The notes beneath the pieces are model-generated. The model was not told the DNA's origin. It ran no database searches and saw only the letters and a program-made list of their open reading frames with translations. Positions 22,930 through 31,093 of a DNA stretch of 40,916 nt are shown here, piece after piece. Location of the stretch: assembly GCA_947627285.1 (NCBI GenBank), contig CANQVL010000023.1:1-40916 (forward strand), read 5' to 3'. The stretch comes from an uncultured Oscillospiraceae bacterium (lineage in GTDB: Bacteria; Bacillota; Clostridia; Oscillospirales; Oscillospiraceae). Numbering within the stretch: the stretch's first letter is position 1; every line of letters begins with the position of its first letter. The position numbers and the translations under genes are program-made.

Positions 22930-24312
22930 GTGGGTTCAGTGAAATTACCCAAGCTTCATGGCGTCCATGTTCCCCACAGGAAGAACACGGCGGCGATGGC
23001 ACCGGTGAGGATGCCGGTCCCGCCCACGGTGACGATACCGATGTCAATGCACATCGGCGCGCCGGCGGTTCCCGCGGTGAAGGTGGGCGACACGGTGAAG
23101 GTGGGACAGCTTATTGCCGCGCCCGGCGGCTTTGTGTCCTCGCCTGTTTACTCCAGCGTCTCCGGGAAGGTGAAGAAAATCGACGATATGCTCATGTCCT
23201 CCGGACGCTTTATGAAGGCGATAACCATCGAGGCGGACGGGGAGCAGGCGCTGCTTGAGGGCATAGCGCCCCCGAATGTAACGGACCTTCCGTCCTTCAT
23301 AAGCGCGGTGAGGGACAGCGGAGTTGTGGGCCTTGGCGGCGCGGGCTTCCCCACGGCGGTGAAGCTGAGCGTTAAGGACTTAAAGCAGGTGGAGGCGGTG
23401 ATCATCAACGGCGCGGAGTGCGAGCCGTATGTCACCTCGGACACCCGCACAATGCTGGACGACGCCGCGCTTGTGCGCAGGGGCATAGAGCTTTTGCAAA
23501 GGTACCTGGAGGCAAAGCGGGTGGTCATCGGCATCGAGTCCAACAAGCCCGAGTGCGTGAAGAGGATGGAGGAGGAGACCTCCGGAATGTCCGGCGTTGA
23601 GGTGATGGCCCTGCCGCCGCTCTACCCGCAGGGAGGCGAGAAGGTGCTCATCTACAACACCACCGGCAGGATAGTCCCGGAGGGGAAGCTCCCCCTGGAC
23701 GCGGGCGCGATAGTCATAAACTGCACCACTCTGGCGGCTATTGCCAGGTACATAGACACGGGTATGCCGCTTGTTGAAAAGGTGGTGACCGTGGACGGCT
23801 CGGCGGTGAAGGAGCCGAAGAACGTCATAGCCCCCATCGGAGCCTCCATGCAGTCGCTTTTCGACTTCTGCGGGGGGTTCAAATCGGGGCCCAAAAAGGT
23901 GCTTTACGGCGGGCCGATGATGGGAATAGCGGTGCCAAACACGGACTTCCCCGTTATGAAGAACACAAACGCTATTTTGGCGCTGGATGAGAGGGACGCC
24001 GCGCTTCCCGAGCCCACGGCCTGCATACGCTGTGGGCGGTGCGTGGACGCCTGCCCCTTAGGGCTCATGCCGGCGGCGATAGAGGCGGCGTATAACAAGA
24101 AGAACGTGGATAAGCTCAGGGCGCTTAAAGCCAACCTGTGCATGGAGTGCGGCTGCTGCTCCTTCGCCTGCCCTGCAAAGCGTATGCTGGTGCAGACGAA
24201 CAAGCTCGCCAAGGGGCTCATCGCCGCTGACAACGCGGCGAAGAAGGCCGAGGCTGAGAGAAAGGCTAAGGAGGCCGCGGAGAAGGCGGGAAAGGAGGAG
24301 GCGGTAAAATGA
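22930..24312 (+). CDS. rnfC: Electron transport complex subunit RnfC
   Basis: 460 residues from GTG 22930 (GGGAGG about 7 nt upstream). The N-terminal barrel-sandwich part (GAPAVPAVKVGDTVKVGQLI) is followed by the NADH/FMN-binding region (VGLGGAGFPTAVKL, INGAECEPYVTSDTRTML) and two [4Fe-4S] motifs CIRCGRCVDACP (Cys365/368/371/375) and CMECGCCSFACP (Cys404/407/410/414). RnfC is the peripheral NAD+-reducing subunit of the ion-pumping ferredoxin:NAD+ oxidoreductase. The tail is a short Ala/Lys/Glu helix, much shorter than in gammaproteobacteria. It overlaps rnfD by 4 bp. Confidence 0.96.
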   Translation: MGSVKLPKLHGVHVPHRKNTAAMAPVRMPVPPTVTIPMSMHIGAPAVPAVKVGDTVKVGQLIAAPGGFVSSPVYSSVSGKVKKIDDMLMSSGRFMKAITIEADGEQALLEGIAPPNVTDLPSFISAVRDSGVVGLGGAGFPTAVKLSVKDLKQVEAVIINGAECEPYVTSDTRTMLDDAALVRRGIELLQRYLEAKRVVIGIESNKPECVKRMEEETSGMSGVEVMALPPLYPQGGEKVLIYNTTGRIVPEGKLPLDAGAIVINCTTLAAIARYIDTGMPLVEKVVTVDGSAVKEPKNVIAPIGASMQSLFDFCGGFKSGPKKVLYGGPMMGIAVPNTDFPVMKNTNAILALDERDAALPEPTACIRCGRCVDACPLGLMPAAIEAAYNKKNVDKLRALKANLCMECGCCSFACPAKRMLVQTNKLAKGLIAADNAAKKAEAERKAKEAAEKAGKEEAVK

Positions 24313-25250
24313 ACGAGCTGAAGGTAAGCGTTTCCCCGCACCTGCGCAGTACGCGCACCACGCAGAACATAATGCTGGACGTGCTCATTGCCCTGTGCCC
24401 GGCGCTTGTGGCGTCAGTCATAATTTTCGGGATACGGTCACTCCTGCTTACGCTTGTGTCCGCCGCCGCGTGCGTCGCCTGCGAGTACATATGGGAGAGG
24501 CTCATGAAAAAGCCGATCACCGTTTCGGACCTGTCGGCTGTTGTGACCGGCGTTCTGCTGGCGTTCAACGTGCCGGCGTCCATGCCGGTTTGGGAGCTCA
24601 TCGTCGGGGACGTGGTGGCGATAATCTGCGTCAAGATGCTCTTTGGCGGCATAGGCTGTAACTTTGTGAACCCGGCGCTGGTGGGGCGCGTGGTGATGTT
24701 CTTCTCCTTCACCGGCGACATGACGAATTACCAGTTCCCGTCCTTCATGGCGGGGAAGGTGGACGCGCTTTCCAGCGCCACGCCGCTGGCTGTCATAAGA
24801 AACGGCGAGCTGGGCTGGGAATACTTCGGGCGGCTCCTTCTGGGGACGCACGGGGGCGTTCTCGGCGAGACCTGCGCGCTGGCGCTGATCATAGGCGGCG
24901 TGTATCTTTGCGCGAGAAGGGTGATAAAGCCCATCATACCCTTAGCGTACATAGGCTCCACACTTCTTTTCGGGTGGATATTCGGCTCGCCTCAGCCGGT
25001 GCTGGCGGTGTTCTCCGGCGGGCTCATGCTGGGCGCCATATTCATGGCGACGGACTACGTGACGAGCCCCACAACGAATCTGGGCAAGCTCATATTCGGC
25101 CTGGGGTGCGGGCTTTTGACGGCGATGATGCGCACGTTCGCAAGCTCCGCCGGCGCCGTGACCTTCTCGATACTTCTTATGAACCTTGTGGTGCCCTACA
25201 TCAATGACCTGACGGCGCCCAAGCCCTTTGGAGGTGTGACGGAGAAATGA
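24309..25250 (+). CDS. rnfD: Electron transport complex subunit RnfD
   Basis: 313 residues of polytopic membrane protein. SPHLRSTRTTQNIMLDVLIA begins the protein as in all RnfD/NqrB, and the covalent-FMN site is DALSSATPLAV, with Thr158 as the flavinylated residue expected from the family. NFVNPALVGRVVMF and FMATDYVTSPTTNLGKLIFG are further hallmarks. It carries electrons through the membrane within the Rnf pump. It overlaps rnfC and rnfG by 4 bp each. Confidence 0.96.
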   Translation: MNELKVSVSPHLRSTRTTQNIMLDVLIALCPALVASVIIFGIRSLLLTLVSAAACVACEYIWERLMKKPITVSDLSAVVTGVLLAFNVPASMPVWELIVGDVVAIICVKMLFGGIGCNFVNPALVGRVVMFFSFTGDMTNYQFPSFMAGKVDALSSATPLAVIRNGELGWEYFGRLLLGTHGGVLGETCALALIIGGVYLCARRVIKPIIPLAYIGSTLLFGWIFGSPQPVLAVFSGGLMLGAIFMATDYVTSPTTNLGKLIFGLGCGLLTAMMRTFASSAGAVTFSILLMNLVVPYINDLTAPKPFGGVTEK

Positions 25251-25783
25251 AAGGGAACACGTTCAACGAATACTTTAAGCCCTTTGTGGTGCTGGTCTGC
25301 ATATGCGTCGTTGTATCCTTCCTCCTGGCGTTCACAAACTCGAAAACCGCACCGGTCATTGAGGAAAACGAGAGAATAGAGGCGGAGAGGACGCGGCAGG
25401 AGGTGCTTCCGGGGTCCTCCACCTTCACGGAGCTGGACGTCTCCGGCATCGAGGGCGTTGAGACGGCCTTCAGGGACGACGGGGGCGCGGGATACGTGGC
25501 AACCGCCGGCTACAAGGGCTACGGCGGCATAGTCACCGTGACCGTGGGACTTGACGGCGAGGGCAAAGTGGTGGGCATATCCGCCAACGTGAGCTCCGAG
25601 ACGCCAAACGTGGGCTCCAAGGCGGGGCAGGAGAGCTACCTTCAAAATTACATGGGTCTTTCCGGCACAGCCGCCGGGGTGGACACCATAACAAACGCCA
25701 CGTATTCCAGTACCGCCGTCCGCACGGGCGTTACGGCGATACTCGAGGCCTTCGATTCGGTAAAGGGGGCGAGCGCGAAATGA
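25247..25783 (+). CDS. rnfG: Electron transport complex subunit RnfG
   Basis: 178 residues: one N-terminal transmembrane helix (VVLVCICVVVSFLLAFTNSK) and an outside-facing FMN-binding domain. GYKGYGGIVTVTVGLDGEGK and VGSKAGQESYLQNY are typical. The flavinylation motif is ITNATYSSTAVRTGV, with Thr152 as the expected FMN acceptor for the ApbE transferase. No apbE is in the window. It overlaps rnfD and rnfE by 4 bp, so the operon is tightly coupled. Confidence 0.95.
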   Translation: MKGNTFNEYFKPFVVLVCICVVVSFLLAFTNSKTAPVIEENERIEAERTRQEVLPGSSTFTELDVSGIEGVETAFRDDGGAGYVATAGYKGYGGIVTVTVGLDGEGKVVGISANVSSETPNVGSKAGQESYLQNYMGLSGTAAGVDTITNATYSSTAVRTGVTAILEAFDSVKGASAK

Positions 25784-26460
25784 AGGACAAGATGAAGATA
25801 CTTTTAAACGGCATATTCAAGGAAAATCCGGTGCTCATTCTGGCGCTGGGGTGCTGTTCGGTGCTGGCGGTGTCCGTGTCCGTCTCCGGCGGGCTGGGCA
25901 TGGGGCTGGCGCTCACCTTCGTGCTGGTGTGCTCCAACGTGGTCATATCCCTTTTGCGGAACATAATCCCCGCGAAGGTGCGCATACCCTGCTACATCGT
26001 GGTCATCGCCACCTTCGTGACAATCGTGGAGATGGTGATGGAGGCGTACTTAAAGTCGCTTTACGACTCCCTGGGGGTGTTTTTGTCCCTCATCGTGGTC
26101 AACTGCATAGTGCTGGGCAGGGCGGAGATGTTCGCAAGCAAGCACTCCGTCGCGGACAGCTTCTTTGACGGGCTGGGAATGGGCATAGGCTACACCATGG
26201 TGATAACGGGGATGTCAGTGATACGCGAGCTTTTCGGGGCGGGGACGCTCTTCGGGATACGCATAATCCCTGAGGGGTATCAGCTGGGGATACTCACCCA
26301 GGCGCCGGGAGGGTTCTTCCTCTTTGGGTGCGCCATCGCCATACTTGTGGCGGCTATGGCGGCCCACGGAAAGAAATTCGAGCCGAAGATGGGGTGCGAC
26401 GGCAACTGCGCCGCCTGCCATTCTCAATGTGACGACCGAAAGGAGGCTGAAGCGAAATGA
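25780..26460 (+). CDS. rnfE: Electron transport complex subunit RnfE
   Basis: 226 residues with about six membrane helices. The N-terminus NPVLILALGCCSVLAVS carries the cysteine pair that with RnfA forms the intramembrane Fe-S site; VNCIVLGRAEMFASKHSV is the second conserved block. The cytoplasmic tail is Cys-rich (GCDGNCAACHSQCDDRKEAE), which is unusual for RnfE and may bind metal. It overlaps rnfG and rnfA by 4 bp. Confidence 0.95.
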   Translation: MKDKMKILLNGIFKENPVLILALGCCSVLAVSVSVSGGLGMGLALTFVLVCSNVVISLLRNIIPAKVRIPCYIVVIATFVTIVEMVMEAYLKSLYDSLGVFLSLIVVNCIVLGRAEMFASKHSVADSFFDGLGMGIGYTMVITGMSVIRELFGAGTLFGIRIIPEGYQLGILTQAPGGFFLFGCAIAILVAAMAAHGKKFEPKMGCDGNCAACHSQCDDRKEAEAK

Positions 26461-27050
26461 GCAAGATCTTCCTCATTCTCTTTACCCTCGTATTCACCGA
26501 AAACTATGTGCTGGTGCAGTTTTTGGGCATCTGCCCGTTTTTGGGCGTGTCCCAGAAGCTAAGCTCCTGCGTGGGCATGTCGGGCGCCGTTATATTCGTC
26601 ATGACGCTGGCGTCCGCCGTCACCTGGGTCATATACAACACCCTGATGGTGGCCTTCGGGCTGGAGTTTATGAGGACCATAATCTTCATACTCGTCATCG
26701 CGGCGCTGGTGCAGCTGGTGGAGATAACGCTTAAAAAGTTCATGCCGCCGCTCTATAAGGCGCTGGGCGTGTATTTGCCGCTCATCACCACAAACTGCGC
26801 GGTGCTGGCGGTGACCATACTCAACATCGACGAGAGCTACAGCTTTTTGGAGTCCTGCGTCTCCGGCTTCTCCGCGGGCCTTGGGTTCTCCGTGGCGCTG
26901 ATACTCTTCTGCGGCGTGCGCAAGAGCCTGGAGCGGGCAAAGCCGCCCAAGTGCTTTGAGGGTCTGCCCATATCCCTGGTGGCGGCGGCCTTCACCAGCA
27001 TGACCTTCATGGGCTTCACCGGCATGGCTGAGAACATGTTCGGCGGCTGA
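26457..27050 (+). CDS. rnfA: Electron transport complex subunit RnfA
   Basis: 197 residues, polytopic and homologous to RnfE. FTENYVLVQFLGICPFLGVS near the N-terminus and LPLITTNCAVLAVTILN in the middle supply the paired conserved cysteines of the RnfA/RnfE half-channel that accept electrons in the membrane. ATGA overlap with rnfE; a 14-nt gap with a good ribosome site (GGGGAGG) leads to rnfB. Confidence 0.96.
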   Translation: MSKIFLILFTLVFTENYVLVQFLGICPFLGVSQKLSSCVGMSGAVIFVMTLASAVTWVIYNTLMVAFGLEFMRTIIFILVIAALVQLVEITLKKFMPPLYKALGVYLPLITTNCAVLAVTILNIDESYSFLESCVSGFSAGLGFSVALILFCGVRKSLERAKPPKCFEGLPISLVAAAFTSMTFMGFTGMAENMFGG

Positions 27051-27064
27051 GGGGAGGTAGGAAT

Positions 27065-27904
27065 ATGACTGCGATATTGAACGCTGTTTGGGTGCTTGCC
27101 GCCATAGGCGCCGTGTGCGCGGTTCTGCTGGTGCTGGCCTCCAAGTTCATGTACGTGCCTGTTGACGAGAAGTTCCCCAAGATACGCGAGTGCCTGCCGG
27201 GCGCCAACTGCGGCGCCTGCGGGTACGCCGGGTGCGACGGGTACGCCACGGCGCTTGCCTCCGGGGAGGAGGACAAGATAAACAAGTGCGTCGCCGGCGG
27301 CGACGCCGTCGCCAAGGCGCTGGCGCAGGTGACGGGCGCGGCATTTGAGGACGTGGTGGAGCAGGTGGCCATAGTGCGCTGCTCCGGCGACTGCAACACC
27401 GTGAAGAACAAGTCAGAGTACCAGGGACTCGCCTCCTGCGCGGCGGCGAAGCTCCTTTACGGGGGCCCCTCCATGTGCGTCTACGGGTGCATAGGGCTGG
27501 GGGACTGCGAGCATATTTGCCCCGAGGGGGCCATCAAGGTCGTGGACGGGCTGGCGCGGGTCAATTACAGGGCGTGCATCGGCTGTGGAATGTGCGTCAA
27601 AACCTGCCCCAACCAGGTGATAACGCTTATGCCCGACGTGGAGCGGGTCATCGTAGCCTGCTCCAACCGCGAAAAGGGCGCCAGCACCCGCAAGGAGTGC
27701 GAGAAGGGCTGTATCGGCTGTAAGAAGTGCGAGAGGGAGTGCCCGGCGGGGGCCATTACAGTTGTTGACAATTTGTCGCGGATAGACTATAATAAGTGCA
27801 TGGACTGCGGCCACTGCCAGGACGTGTGCCCCGTGGGGTGCGTACACTTCCGCGATTTCCGGGGCGCCCACAACGCGCCTTTGGCAGAAAAGGCAGACGC
27901 GTAA
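27065..27904 (+). CDS. rnfB: Electron transport complex subunit RnfB (ferredoxin-accepting)
   Basis: 279 residues. An N-terminal membrane anchor (about 5-28) is followed by the four-cysteine cluster domain CLPGANCGACGYAGC and by ferredoxin-type motifs: CIGLGDCEHICP, CIGCGMCVKTCP, CIGCKKCERECP and CMDCGHCQDVCP, giving the multi-cluster wire that takes electrons from reduced ferredoxin. Clostridial RnfB carries more clusters than the proteobacterial form, as here. It is last in the C-D-G-E-A-B operon, the order of Acetobacterium and other Clostridia, and is followed by a strong terminator. Confidence 0.96.
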   Translation: MTAILNAVWVLAAIGAVCAVLLVLASKFMYVPVDEKFPKIRECLPGANCGACGYAGCDGYATALASGEEDKINKCVAGGDAVAKALAQVTGAAFEDVVEQVAIVRCSGDCNTVKNKSEYQGLASCAAAKLLYGGPSMCVYGCIGLGDCEHICPEGAIKVVDGLARVNYRACIGCGMCVKTCPNQVITLMPDVERVIVACSNREKGASTRKECEKGCIGCKKCERECPAGAITVVDNLSRIDYNKCMDCGHCQDVCPVGCVHFRDFRGAHNAPLAEKADA

Positions 27905-27916
27905 GCGCGTGGGATC

Positions 27917-27953
27917 AAAAGCCGCCGGAGCCCAGGGCTTTGGCGGCTTTTTT
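27917..27953 (+). terminator. Terminator of the rnf operon
   Basis: AAAAGCCGCC (27917-27926) pairs with GGCGGCTTTT (27942-27951), extending into a T6 run. It lies 12 nt after the rnfB stop and 30 nt before the dapF start. Confidence 0.85.
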
Positions 27954-27980
27954 GAGCGGAATTTTCCGGGGAGGTTTCTT

Positions 27981-28817
27981 ATGCTTTTTACCAAGATGCA
28001 GGGAGCCGGGAACGACTTCGTACTTATCGAGAACCTGGACGGGAGCGTCGACGCGGCGGAATACCCGCGTTTGGCGGCGAGGCTGTGCTCCCGCAGGCTC
28101 TCCATCGGCGCGGACGGGCTTATGGTTCTGGAGCCGCCGAGGGAGGGCGGGGACGTGAGAATGGCGTTTTTCAACTCCGACGGCTCGGTGGGGGAGATGT
28201 GCGGGAACGCGGCGCGGTGCGTCTCGCGCTACGCCATCGAGCGGGGCTTCGGCAGGGGCGGGGAGGTCGGGATCGAGACCACCGCCGGACTTGTGACGGG
28301 GCGGCGGGTGTCGGAGAGGATGTACACCGTCAGGCTCAACGACCCCACCGTGATCGACCTGGAGCGCCGGGTGGAGGTGCGCGGGAGGGAGTACACCGTA
28401 TCCTATCTGGAGCTGGGTGACCCGGGGATACCCCACGCGGTGGTCCTTTGCCCGCAGTGGCGGGATATGCCCGAGGAGGAGCTCAGGGAGACCTGCCGGC
28501 AGATACGCTTCTGGAGGGGCTTTCCCAGGGGCGCGAACGTCACCTTCTGCCGGGTGGACGGGGAGAACTCCCTGGACGCCAGGACCTTTGAGCGGGGAGT
28601 GGAGGACTTTACCCTCGCCTGCGGCACCGGCTGCGGCTCCACCGTCACGGCGCTGGCGCTGAGGGGTTACGTGACGGGCGTCAACACAAAGATCACCATG
28701 CCCGGCGGCACGCTCTACGTCACCGTGGACACCCACGGCGGCAAAGCCCAAAACATCATGCTAACCGGCCCCACGACAATGGTGGCGCGGGGAGAGGTGC
28801 TGGACGAAGAAATTTAA
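27981..28817 (+). CDS. dapF: Diaminopimelate epimerase
   Basis: 278 residues from ATG 27981 with GGGGAGG 7 nt upstream, giving the usual N-terminus MLFTKMQGAGNDFVLIEN. Both active-site cysteines are present: NSDGSVGEMCGNAARC (Cys74) and LACGTGCGSTVTAL (Cys214). The enzyme interconverts LL- and meso-diaminopimelate for lysine and peptidoglycan synthesis. It sits alone between rnf and a toxin-antitoxin-like pair; readthrough from the rnf terminator or a promoter inside rnfB would be needed, as I see no clear promoter in the 30-nt gap after the terminator. Confidence 0.95.
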   Translation: MLFTKMQGAGNDFVLIENLDGSVDAAEYPRLAARLCSRRLSIGADGLMVLEPPREGGDVRMAFFNSDGSVGEMCGNAARCVSRYAIERGFGRGGEVGIETTAGLVTGRRVSERMYTVRLNDPTVIDLERRVEVRGREYTVSYLELGDPGIPHAVVLCPQWRDMPEEELRETCRQIRFWRGFPRGANVTFCRVDGENSLDARTFERGVEDFTLACGTGCGSTVTALALRGYVTGVNTKITMPGGTLYVTVDTHGGKAQNIMLTGPTTMVARGEVLDEEI

Positions 28818-28834
28818 GGGGGCGTGGTGAAGAA

Positions 28835-29152
28835 TTGGACATAAGTATTGATATAATCAGAGAATTGTGCAATAATAGAGCCATGATATGGACGGGACAT
28901 ATCATCAGGAGGCTGCGCGAGCGGGTAATAACTATGGACGATGTGAGAAACTGCCTTATGACTGGAGACATTATTGAGCAATACCCCGGGGATTACCCGT
29001 ATCCCAGCTGCCTTATCAGCGGGAAAACCGTTTCCGGAAAGGCACTGCATATTGTTGCGGGGATAGGACAGGGAAGACTGTGGTGCATTACGGCGTATTT
29101 TCCCAGCGAAGAAAAATGGAATGCCGGTGACGTGAGGAGAAAGGAGCGGTGA
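28835..29152 (+). CDS. DUF4258 family protein (toxin-like partner)
   Basis: 105 residues from TTG 28835; AAGGGGG is 12 nt away, which is long, and an internal ATG (codon 17, MIWTGHIIRRLRERVI) is an alternative start. The DUF4258 pattern is clear: HIIRRLRERVITMDDVRNCL, GDIIEQYPGDYPYPSCLISG and ITAYFPSEEKWNAG. Such proteins are small basic, probably RNase-like, and are regularly encoded directly before a YgiT-type zinc-finger protein, as here. The pair is inferred to be a toxin-antitoxin module; the toxin role is not demonstrated by sequence alone. Confidence 0.82.
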   Translation: MDISIDIIRELCNNRAMIWTGHIIRRLRERVITMDDVRNCLMTGDIIEQYPGDYPYPSCLISGKTVSGKALHIVAGIGQGRLWCITAYFPSEEKWNAGDVRRKER

Positions 29153-29156
29153 AGGC

Positions 29157-29387
29157 ATGAATTGCTTTTTTTGTGGCGGCAGTATGGAGGAAGGCGTTAC
29201 AAGTCATGTGGTGACGCTGGAAAAGTGCATTATTATTGTCAAGAATGTACCCTGCCTGAAGTGCGGGCAATGCGGAGAGACATATTTTGAGGACAGCGTT
29301 GCCGAAAGACTTGAGGAGATAGTCAGCACCCTTCAGACGGTGGTGACGGAGATCGCGGTGGTGGAATATACCCGGTCCGCCGCGTGA
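29157..29387 (+). CDS. YgiT-type zinc finger protein (antitoxin-like)
   Basis: 76 residues. The N-terminal zinc finger uses two CxxC pairs, MNCFFCGGSMEEG (Cys3/Cys6) and CLKCGQCGETYF (Cys36/Cys39), as in MqsA/YgiT antitoxins. VAERLEEIVSTLQ is the linker helix; the C-terminal HTH of full-length MqsA is missing, so this is the short type found with DUF4258. It starts 4 nt after its partner's stop, so the two are co-translated. A hairpin at 29405-29443 follows. Confidence 0.85.
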   Translation: MNCFFCGGSMEEGVTSHVVTLEKCIIIVKNVPCLKCGQCGETYFEDSVAERLEEIVSTLQTVVTEIAVVEYTRSAA

Positions 29388-29404
29388 TTGAGAAAGCGAA
29401 ATAC

Positions 29405-29443
29405 CTTATCCCCGCCCCTTTGACGAGAAGGGGTGGGGATAAG
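29405..29443 (+). terminator. Hairpin after the DUF4258/YgiT pair
   Basis: CTTATCCCC (29405-29413) with GGGGATAAG (29435-29443) plus an inner CCCCTT/AAGGGG stem. No T-run follows; it is a likely 3' end. The stem recalls the hairpin at 670-705 (TTATCCCCAC/GTGGGGATAA), so this sequence may be re-used. Between here and 29545 nothing else is seen. Confidence 0.55.
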
Positions 29444-29545
29444 CTTTGCGTAGGGGGAATGCGGTAATTTGCACGAAAGGTGTGGGGAAGTTGCAAATAT
29501 GGTATGTGTAACACGCTGAAAAGCTGAAATTTGCAAGTTTTGAGG

Positions 29546-29574
29546 TTGACATCGGGCAAATTCGGTCATATAAT
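29546..29574 (+). promoter_or_regulatory. glnA distal promoter P1, perfect consensus
   Basis: TTGACA (29546-29551), 17-bp spacer, TATAAT (29569-29574): a full match to the housekeeping consensus. Transcription would start near 29581, directly before the leader hairpin at 29583-29627. Confidence 0.85.
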
Positions 29575-29582
29575 AGCGCATG

Positions 29583-29630
29583 AAAGAGCGATGGTGCTTT
29601 TCCGGAACGGAAGGCCGTTGCTCTTTTGTT
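29583..29630 (+). promoter_or_regulatory. glnA leader terminator / candidate ANTAR antitermination site
   Basis: AAAGAGCGATGG (29583-29594) pairs with CCGTTGCTCTTT (29615-29626, with two G-T wobbles), then TTTTG: a terminator. Its 5' arm can instead form AAGAGC-[GATGGT]-GCTTTT (29584-29601), a hexaloop hairpin that excludes the terminator. The same arrangement is found before the Amt-PII gene at 37883-37922. Published ANTAR targets use hexaloop hairpins that overlap a terminator, and an ANTAR gene is next to glnA; the fit is inferred and the paired second hexaloop is not evident. Confidence 0.55.
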
Positions 29631-29637
29631 ATGATAC

Positions 29638-29666
29638 TTGTCAATATCATATCTGTGTGATATAAT
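29638..29666 (+). promoter_or_regulatory. glnA proximal promoter P2
   Basis: TTGTCA (29638-29643), 17-bp spacer, TATAAT (29661-29666), about 30 nt before the glnA ATG. It lies downstream of the leader terminator and so bypasses it, giving a basal level independent of antitermination. Confidence 0.75.
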
Positions 29667-29695
29667 CCCAACAACATATTGAAAGGAGCTTTCCC

Positions 29696-31027
29696 ATGAG
29701 CAAATACACAAAGGAAGATATTATCCGTTTAGTCGAGGAACAGGACGTTGAATTCATCCGTATGCAGTTCACCGACATCTTCGGTCAGCTCAAGAACGTT
29801 GCAATCACCAAGAGCCAGATCACAAAGGCTGTGAACAACCAGATAATGATCGACGGAAGCTCCATCGAGGGGTTTGTCCGCATCCATGAGTCCGACCAGT
29901 ATCTTTATCCGGACCTGGACAGCTTCACCATTCTGCCCTGGCGTCCCCAGTACGGCAAGGTGGCGCGGCTCATCTGCGACGTCTACAACCCGGACGGCAC
30001 GCCCTTCGTGGGCGACCCCAGGGGAGTTTTGAAGAAGACGCTGAAGCGCGCCGCGGACATGGGCTACAGCTTCAATGTGGGCCCCGAGTGCGAGTTCTTC
30101 CTCTTTGAGACTGACGACGAGGGGCGTCCCACCACCAAGACCGGCGACGAGGCGGGCTATTTTGACTTGGGGCCCCTTGACCACGGCGAGGGCACAAGGC
30201 GCGAGATCTGCCTGAACCTGGAGGCCATGGGCTTTGAAATCGAGGCGTCCCACCACGAGGTCGCCGCCGGACAGCATGAGATCGACTTCAAGTACGACGA
30301 GGCTCTGCGCGCCGCCGACAAGATAATGACCTTCAAGCTTGCGGTGAAGACCGTCGCCCAGAAGAACGGGCTCCACGCCACATTTATGCCAAAGCCCGTG
30401 TTCGGCATAAACGGTTCCGGTATGCACACCAATATGTCGCTTTTCAAGGACGGCAAGAACGTCTTTTACGATCCCGCCGACGCCAGGGGGCTCTCCAAGG
30501 AGGCCTACAGCTTCATCGCGGGGCTCCTTGCCCACGTCAGGGGCATGGCTGCCATAACAAACCCGCTGGTGAACTCCTACAAGCGCCTGGTGCCCGGCTA
30601 TGAGGCGCCCTGCTACCTTGCCTGGTCCGCCTCCAACCGCTCCGCGCTTATCCGTATCCCCGCCGCCCGCGGGCAGTCCACGCGCGTGGAGCTTCGGTGC
30701 CCGGACCCCTCCTGCAACCCCTATCTGGAGCTGGCCTGCTGCCTGGCGGCAGGACTTGACGGCATCGAGAAGGGCATGACGCCCCCGGCGGAGATCACCG
30801 AGAACATCTTCGCCATGGACCGCAAGACCCGCCACGCCCACGGCATCCACTCCCTCCCCGGGAACCTTGCCGAGGCAATCGACGAGCTGGAGAAGGATGA
30901 GCTCATCTGCCAGACACTTGGCGAGCACGTGGTCGAGCAGTACACCCAGGGCAAGAAGAAGGAGTGGGACGCGTACCGCACTTATGTCTCCGACTGGGAG
31001 ATAGAAAAGTACATCGTCACTTATTAA
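29696..31027 (+). CDS. glnA: Glutamine synthetase, type I
   Basis: 443 residues, the GSI-alpha length. GAAAGGAGC lies 7-8 nt before ATG 29696. Markers: [44 protein letters not shown] (ATP/ammonium site), [20 protein letters not shown] and [14 protein letters not shown]. The adenylylation loop of GSI-beta enzymes is absent, so control is by feedback and transcription rather than by adenylyltransferase. The enzyme makes glutamine from glutamate, ammonium and ATP; with gltBD downstream it forms the GS-GOGAT cycle. The leader has two promoters and a terminator. Confidence 0.97.
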   Translation: MSKYTKEDIIRLVEEQDVEFIRMQFTDIFGQLKNVAITKSQITKAVNNQIMIDGSSIEGFVRIHESDQYLYPDLDSFTILPWRPQYGKVARLICDVYNPDGTPFVGDPRGVLKKTLKRAADMGYSFNVGPECEFFLFETDDEGRPTTKTGDEAGYFDLGPLDHGEGTRREICLNLEAMGFEIEASHHEVAAGQHEIDFKYDEALRAADKIMTFKLAVKTVAQKNGLHATFMPKPVFGINGSGMHTNMSLFKDGKNVFYDPADARGLSKEAYSFIAGLLAHVRGMAAITNPLVNSYKRLVPGYEAPCYLAWSASNRSALIRIPAARGQSTRVELRCPDPSCNPYLELACCLAAGLDGIEKGMTPPAEITENIFAMDRKTRHAHGIHSLPGNLAEAIDELEKDELICQTLGEHVVEQYTQGKKKEWDAYRTYVSDWEIEKYIVTY

Positions 31028-31042
31028 AAATTCGCTGTGCTT

Positions 31043-31076
31043 AATGGGGCGGGCATATCGCCCGCCCCTATTGCTT
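31043..31076 (+). terminator. Terminator between glnA and the ANTAR gene
   Basis: GGGGCGGGC and GCCCGCCCC (about 31044-31066) form a 9-bp GC-rich stem with loop ATATC, followed by TATTGCTTTTT. It should end much of the glnA message, lowering expression of the downstream regulator and gltBD unless read through. Confidence 0.8.
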
Positions 31077-31093
31077 TTTGGGGGTGAGGACCC

